Assembly: GCA_022844005.1 (NCBI GenBank)
Contig: JALHMN010000029.1
Span: forward strand, 1 to 36,294
DNA from: a bacterium
GTDB lineage: Bacteria > Pseudomonadota > Alphaproteobacteria > Ferrovibrionales > Ferrovibrionaceae
DNA length: 36,294 nucleotides
Direction: 5' to 3'
Position numbers and translations under genes: made by a program. This document shows, piece after piece, positions 32,688 to 36,294 of the stretch. Below the pieces are notes generated by a model. The model was not told where the DNA came from. It ran no database searches and was given only the letters and a program-made list of their open reading frames with translations. How positions within the stretch are numbered: position 1 is the stretch's first letter; each line of letters begins with the position of its first letter.

Positions 32688-34031
32688 ATGGCGTTGTGGT
32701 TGCGTGATCCCCTGGCGATCATGGCGCCGAAGGCGAAGCGGGGCATCGTCATCGACGGGGCCCATGTCGTGGAATGCGTCGGCGCCGGTGCCGAGCCCTC
32801 GGTGCCATGTGCCGTTTTCGATGCGGGCGACCATGTGGTTGTTCCTGGATTGGTGAATACGCATCATCATTTCTACCAGACCCTTACCCGCGCGCTTGCC
32901 CCGGCGTTGGACGCCGAGGTGTTTCCCTGGCTGCAGGTCATGTACCCGGTCTGGCGGCATCTGACCGAGGCGGATCTGCGTCTGGCGGTGCGGGTCGCAT
33001 TGGCGGAACTGGCGCTCAGCGGCTGCACCACCACAGCCGACCATCACTATGTGTTTCCGCCCGCGCTGGAATTCGCCATCGACATCGCGGTGGAAGAGGC
33101 TGCGCGCATCGGTCTGCGCGTGACGCTGACACGGGGATCGATGGATCTGTCGATCGAGGATGGCGGGCTGCCGCCGGCGGCGGTGGTGCAGGACATCGGC
33201 CGCATTCTGGCCGACAGCGAACGGGTCGTCGCGCGCTATCACGATCCCGGACCCGGCGCGATGGTGCAGATCGCACTCGCTCCCTGTTCACCCTTCTCGG
33301 TCAGCCGCGAACTGATGCGCGACAGCGCCGTCCAGGCGGCGAAACACGGCCTTCGTCTGCACACGCATATGGCGGCGCATGCGGACGAGATCGGCTATTG
33401 CCTGGAGCGGTTCGGCTGCCGGCCGGTCGACTACATGGAGGAACTGGGCTGGCTCGGTCCGAACGTATGGCTGGCACATGGGATCTTCTTTTCGCCGGCG
33501 GAGATGATGCGCCTGGGACGGGCAGGGGTGTCGATCGCCCATTGCCCGAGCTCCAACATGATCACGGCCTCGGGGTTCTGTCCGGTGCCCGATCTGGAAG
33601 CGGCCGAGGTGGCCGTGGGCCTGGGGGTCGACGGGTCCTCCGCCAGCGATCTTTCCAGCATGATCGGGGAGGCCCGTCAGGCTTTTCTGCTCCAGCGCGC
33701 GGCGCATGGCGCGAAGCGGGCGAGTGCCGCGGATGCGCTCAGATGGGCCACTGCGGGCGGGGCGGCATGTCTCGGCCGCAGCGACATCGGCACTCTTGCC
33801 CCCGGTATGCAGGCGGATGTGGCGCTCTTCCGCGCAGGCGCGCTCGGGTTCACCGGGGTGGACGACGCGCTGGCCGGCCTGATCCGCAGCGCACCCGCGA
33901 GGGCGGATCGGGTGATGGTGGCCGGGCGGTGGATCGTCGAGGACGGCCGGATCCCGGGCCTGGACGAGGCTGCCTTGGCGCACATGCATGCCGAAGCCGC
34001 CCGAAACTTGCGCGGCCGGGCCGGACTCTGA
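32688..34031 (+). CDS. 8-oxoguanine deaminase (amidohydrolase superfamily)
   Basis: A 447-residue metal-dependent deaminase. It is strikingly like the Pseudomonas 8-oxoguanine deaminase (PA0142) as I recall that sequence: VNTHHHFYQTLTRALAP (56-72), GCTTTADHHYVFP, LTRGSMDLSIEDGGLPP, IALAPCSPFSVS, LRLHTHMAAHADE, WLAHGIFF, HCPSSNMITASG and VGLGVDGSSASDLSSMI are nearly the same in both. The enzyme turns 8-oxoguanine into urate, releasing ammonia, and can also act on isocytosine-like compounds. Metal ligands are the histidines at 59/61, those in LHTH and WLAHG, and the aspartate in GVDGS. It is divergent from the hydrolase operon and precedes an ABC importer by about 160 bases. Confidence 0.9.
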   Translation: MALWLRDPLAIMAPKAKRGIVIDGAHVVECVGAGAEPSVPCAVFDAGDHVVVPGLVNTHHHFYQTLTRALAPALDAEVFPWLQVMYPVWRHLTEADLRLAVRVALAELALSGCTTTADHHYVFPPALEFAIDIAVEEAARIGLRVTLTRGSMDLSIEDGGLPPAAVVQDIGRILADSERVVARYHDPGPGAMVQIALAPCSPFSVSRELMRDSAVQAAKHGLRLHTHMAAHADEIGYCLERFGCRPVDYMEELGWLGPNVWLAHGIFFSPAEMMRLGRAGVSIAHCPSSNMITASGFCPVPDLEAAEVAVGLGVDGSSASDLSSMIGEARQAFLLQRAAHGAKRASAADALRWATAGGAACLGRSDIGTLAPGMQADVALFRAGALGFTGVDDALAGLIRSAPARADRVMVAGRWIVEDGRIPGLDEAALAHMHAEAARNLRGRAGL

Positions 34032-34126
34032 TCACGGAAAAGGCAGGCTGCCTCGCTATCGTGCGCATTTCGATGCCCGGCCCTGGCGACAATGCACCGA
34101 GCGCCACTTCCTCCGGTGGCCTGTCC

Positions 34127-34143
34127 TTGGCACGCATGTTGCG
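34127..34143 (+). promoter_or_regulatory. Near-consensus sigma-54 (-24/-12) promoter
   Basis: TTGGCACGCATGTTGCG matches the sigma-54 consensus TGGCACG-N4-TTGCW at all but the last base, with the required ten bases between GG and GC. It sits 46 bases before the ATG of the ABC binding-protein gene, so transcription would start near 34154. A TGCACC half-site resembling NtrC targets is at 34093-34098. Sigma-54 control would place the importer under nitrogen limitation or another enhancer-binding protein. Confidence 0.75.
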
Positions 34144-34189
34144 TTGCCGGACCCATCTGAATCGCGTGACGAGGAGGCCGGAGGGGCAG

Positions 34190-35302
34190 ATGCGCAAGGA
34201 CACCACCAGGACAACGACGACGGTTGAGGGCGGCCTTTCCCGCCGCAAGTTCGTAGCCACCGCGGGCGTCGGCGCGATTGCCGCCGGCTTCGTGCCGAAG
34301 AAGGTCTTCGCGCAGAAGAAGGTGACGGTGAAGTTCACCCTGGGCTGGCTGCCCGAAGGGGCGAACATCTATAGCTATTCGGCCAAGCAGTTCTGGGCCA
34401 AGGAAGGGATCGACGTCGTCATCGAGAAGGGCTCGGGCTCGGCGGCGGCGACGCAGGCGATCGCGCAGGGCAAGTACGAGTTCGGCATTCCCGCCGCGCC
34501 CAATTCCATCCAGCAGGCGGTGAAGGGCCTGCCGCTGTTCTCGCTCGGCTGCTTCAACTACGACACCACCATGGGTGTCGCGGTGCTGCCGGACTCGCCG
34601 ATCAAGACTCCCGCCGACCTCAAGGGCAAGAAGGTTGGCTCGACGCTGACCTCGGGCGAGTATCCCTTCCTGCCGACCTTCCTGAAGAACGTCGGGTTGA
34701 CCATGGCCGACATCCAGTCGATCTCGCTCGACAACAAGGTGCGCGAGGTCGCGCTGATCGAGAAGCAGTGCGATGCGATCACCTGCTTCGTCGCCAGCGC
34801 CCTGCCGAAGATCATCGCCGCCGGCGTCAACCCGCGCGTTTTCCTCTACAGCAAGCACGGCCTGCCCTTCTATGCCCAGTCGCTGACGACCACCAACGAG
34901 TACTTCGCCAAGGAGAAGGCGTTGTGCGAAGCGATGGCGATGGGCCTGGCCGAGGGCACCAAGTTCGCACTCCTGAAGCCGGAGGAGACCATCGAAATCC
35001 TGTTCAAGGAAGTGCCGGAGCTGAAGCTCGCCTCCACCGCCAAGGCGCAGCTCGAGGTCGGTATCGGCGTCTGGGCCTCAAACTACGTCGCCAAGGAGGC
35101 GATGGAGAAGGGCATCGGCTATGCCGATCCGGCCGTCTACACCAAGATGACCGATCTGATCGTCGCGGCGTCTTCCGCGCCGGGCGACAAGAAGCCCGAT
35201 CCGGCCACGCTCTTCACCAACGATTTCGTCGGCAAGCTGAAGCTGACGACGGCCGAGTGGGACAAGGTGAAGGCGGGGTCGGCGAAGTACGCGCTCGGAT
35301 GA
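34190..35302 (+). CDS. ABC transporter substrate-binding protein, NMT1/SsuA-like, Tat-exported
   Basis: A 370-residue periplasmic binding protein. The N-terminus has a twin-arginine signal, SRRKFVATAGVGAIAAGF (about 17-34), with a cut site near VFA-QK. The mature protein matches the NMT1/THI5-like group: FTLGWLPEGANIYSYSAKQFWAKEGIDV, then LKGKKVGSTLTSGEYPFLPTFLKN. Such proteins bind thiamine precursors, sulfonates, nitrate, riboflavin or heterocycles. The ATG at 34190 follows GGAGGGG. It is the first gene of an importer operon behind a sigma-54 promoter, next to 8-oxoguanine deaminase, so a purine-like or pyrimidine-like substrate is inferred. Use of Tat export hints at folding before export. 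Confidence 0.9.
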   Translation: MRKDTTRTTTTVEGGLSRRKFVATAGVGAIAAGFVPKKVFAQKKVTVKFTLGWLPEGANIYSYSAKQFWAKEGIDVVIEKGSGSAAATQAIAQGKYEFGIPAAPNSIQQAVKGLPLFSLGCFNYDTTMGVAVLPDSPIKTPADLKGKKVGSTLTSGEYPFLPTFLKNVGLTMADIQSISLDNKVREVALIEKQCDAITCFVASALPKIIAAGVNPRVFLYSKHGLPFYAQSLTTTNEYFAKEKALCEAMAMGLAEGTKFALLKPEETIEILFKEVPELKLASTAKAQLEVGIGVWASNYVAKEAMEKGIGYADPAVYTKMTDLIVAASSAPGDKKPDPATLFTNDFVGKLKLTTAEWDKVKAGSAKYALG

Positions 35303-36117
35303 TGCAGGCACAGATCGCAACCCCGGCGGCGGTTGCCGCCGCCGGGACACCCGCCGACTACGTCGTCGTCGAGGCCTTGCGAAAGGTCTACAACGCCGGC
35401 AGCCGTCAGCAGGTGGAGGCGGTGGCGCCCACCAGCTTCACCGTGAAGGCGGGGGAGTTCGTCTCGCTGCTCGGCCCCTCCGGCTGCGGCAAGAGCACGC
35501 TTCTGATGATGATCGCCGGCCTCGACGCACCGAGCCAGGGCAGCATCTCGGTGGCGGGGCGGGCGATGACCACGCCGCGCGCCGAGACCGGCATCATGTT
35601 CCAGGATCCGACGCTCCTGCCCTGGAAGAGCGCGCTCGAGAACGTGCTGTTCCCCTTCCGGGCGATGAACCGGCCGGTCGACAAGTACTTCGACCGGGCC
35701 GGCGCGCTCCTCGACCAGGTCGGCCTGCACGGCTTCCACAACCACAAGCCCCGGCAGCTGTCGGGCGGGATGCGCCAGCGCGTCGCCATCTGCCGGGCAC
35801 TGGTCTACGAACCCGACCTGCTTCTGATGGACGAGCCGTTCAGCGCGCTCGACGCCATCACCCGCGACGAGATGAACCTCGTCCTCATGCAGATGTGGGA
35901 GGAGCATCACCGCACGGCGCTTTTCGTCACGCACAGCATCCGGGAGGCGGTCTACCTCTCGGATCGCGTATTGGTGATGAGCCGCCGCCCGGGGCGCATC
36001 ATCGAGGACATCCGGATTCCCTTCGCCCGGCCGCGCGCTCTCGAGATCGGCGAAACGCCCGAATTCAACGAGATCTGCGGCTATCTCCGCAGCAAGATCG
36101 AGCACGTGCCGCACTGA
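35299..36117 (+). CDS. ABC transporter ATP-binding protein (SsuB/TauB-like)
   Basis: A 272-residue ATPase whose ATG overlaps the stop of the binding-protein gene. Walker A is GPSGCGKS (59-66), the Q-loop is FQDPTLLPWK (Q102), the signature LSGGMRQR (154-161), Walker B LLLMDEPFSALD, and the switch histidine H212 in FVTHSIREAVYLS. The ending RIIEDIRIPFARPR is typical of the nitrate/sulfonate/taurine-type importers. It couples ATP hydrolysis to transport by the permease encoded just downstream. Nothing in it points to a specific substrate. Confidence 0.95.
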   Translation: MMQAQIATPAAVAAAGTPADYVVVEALRKVYNAGSRQQVEAVAPTSFTVKAGEFVSLLGPSGCGKSTLLMMIAGLDAPSQGSISVAGRAMTTPRAETGIMFQDPTLLPWKSALENVLFPFRAMNRPVDKYFDRAGALLDQVGLHGFHNHKPRQLSGGMRQRVAICRALVYEPDLLLMDEPFSALDAITRDEMNLVLMQMWEEHHRTALFVTHSIREAVYLSDRVLVMSRRPGRIIEDIRIPFARPRALEIGETPEFNEICGYLRSKIEHVPH

Positions 36118-36294
36118 TGGTGGCCGCAAGCGAAACGGCTCCGGCGATCGTGGCGGCGGACCCGCCGGCCTTCGAGCGGCTGCGTCCGCTGGTCCTGCCG
36201 ACCGCCTTCGCCGCCGGACTGCTGCTGGCCTGGGAGCTGCTGGTCTGGGTCTTCGATTATCCGAAAGTGATCCTGCCGGCACCGTCCGACATCT
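36117..36294 (+). CDS. ABC transporter permease (SsuC/TauC-like), 3' end beyond window
   Basis: The ATG at 36117 overlaps the preceding stop (TGATG). The 59 visible codons give a short N-terminal tail (MVAASETAPAIVAADPPAFE), then a first membrane helix (about residues 26-46, VLPTAFAAGLLLAWELLVWV), and then YPKVILPAPSDI, the usual 'xxILPxPxxI' entry to the BPD_transp_1 domain. The protein is cut off by the window end. Position and overlap make it the third component of the importer. Confidence 0.88.
   Translation, partial: MVAASETAPAIVAADPPAFERLRPLVLPTAFAAGLLLAWELLVWVFDYPKVILPAPSDI

Overview
This is a GC-rich, gene-dense stretch (GC looks close to two thirds by eye, not computed) from an alphaproteobacterium. 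The taxonomic pointers are the tail of a MucR/Ros regulator, a DivK-type response regulator, a DUF2842 protein and a coxDE-type molybdoenzyme maturation operon. A Rhodospirillales-like lineage is my best guess, not a demonstrated one. There are 36 protein genes, most in short operons joined by ATGA or GTGA stop/start overlaps. I see no RNA gene, insertion sequence, phage gene or CRISPR array, and no gene-free stretch exceeds about 260 bases.

Layout. (1) 1-125: end of mucR, then a strong hairpin. (2) 264-6945: a seven-gene operon for molybdenum-hydroxylase maturation: MoxR-type AAA+ ATPase, VWA protein (coxD/coxE type), an XdhC family split into two genes with a palindromic repeat between them, a MoeA-like/MobA-like fusion, a cysteine desulfurase and a SufU-like protein. 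No structural hydroxylase subunits are present. (3) 6942-11334: a Sel1-repeat secreted protein, a coupled trio (small unknown protein, DUF2842, MlrC-like metallopeptidase), a secreted metallo-beta-lactamase-fold protein and a Crp-type regulator. (4) 11483-16538: a small membrane/coiled-coil protein, DivK, a small secreted protein, a MetE-C-like methyltransferase, two tandem paralogous lipoproteins and an RhlE-type RNA helicase. (5) 16795-21369: a chemoreceptor and ParC. (6) 21537-25721: an acyl-CoA dehydrogenase followed by a complete TRAP transporter, with perfect hairpins before dctP and between dctP and dctQ. (7) 25751-30095: an acyl-CoA synthetase/HD/GNAT operon, a transglutaminase-like protein and a YqaA membrane protein. 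(8) 30165-36294: an alpha/beta hydrolase, amidohydrolase and Rieske protein operon, divergent from an 8-oxoguanine deaminase, followed by an ABC importer behind a near-consensus sigma-54 promoter.

How the genes may work together. Region 2 reads as a cofactor factory: XdhC proteins bind molybdopterin cofactor, the fusion protein would process or cytidylate it, the desulfurase/SufU pair would supply sulfur, and the AAA+/VWA pair would remodel the target enzyme. Region 8 reads as scavenging and catabolism of nitrogen-containing cyclic compounds, with the importer probably under nitrogen control. The Crp-type regulator has a CRP-like recognition helix, and a symmetric GTGA-N6-TCAC site lies about 1 kb away in the divK divergent promoter region.

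Most striking observations: the desulfurase-coupled maturation operon with its split XdhC and unusual desulfurase active-site loop; the sigma-54 promoter of the ABC operon; the tandem lipoproteins with cysteine-rich tails; and the candidate Crp/divK link. No wholly new system is proven by the sequence alone.
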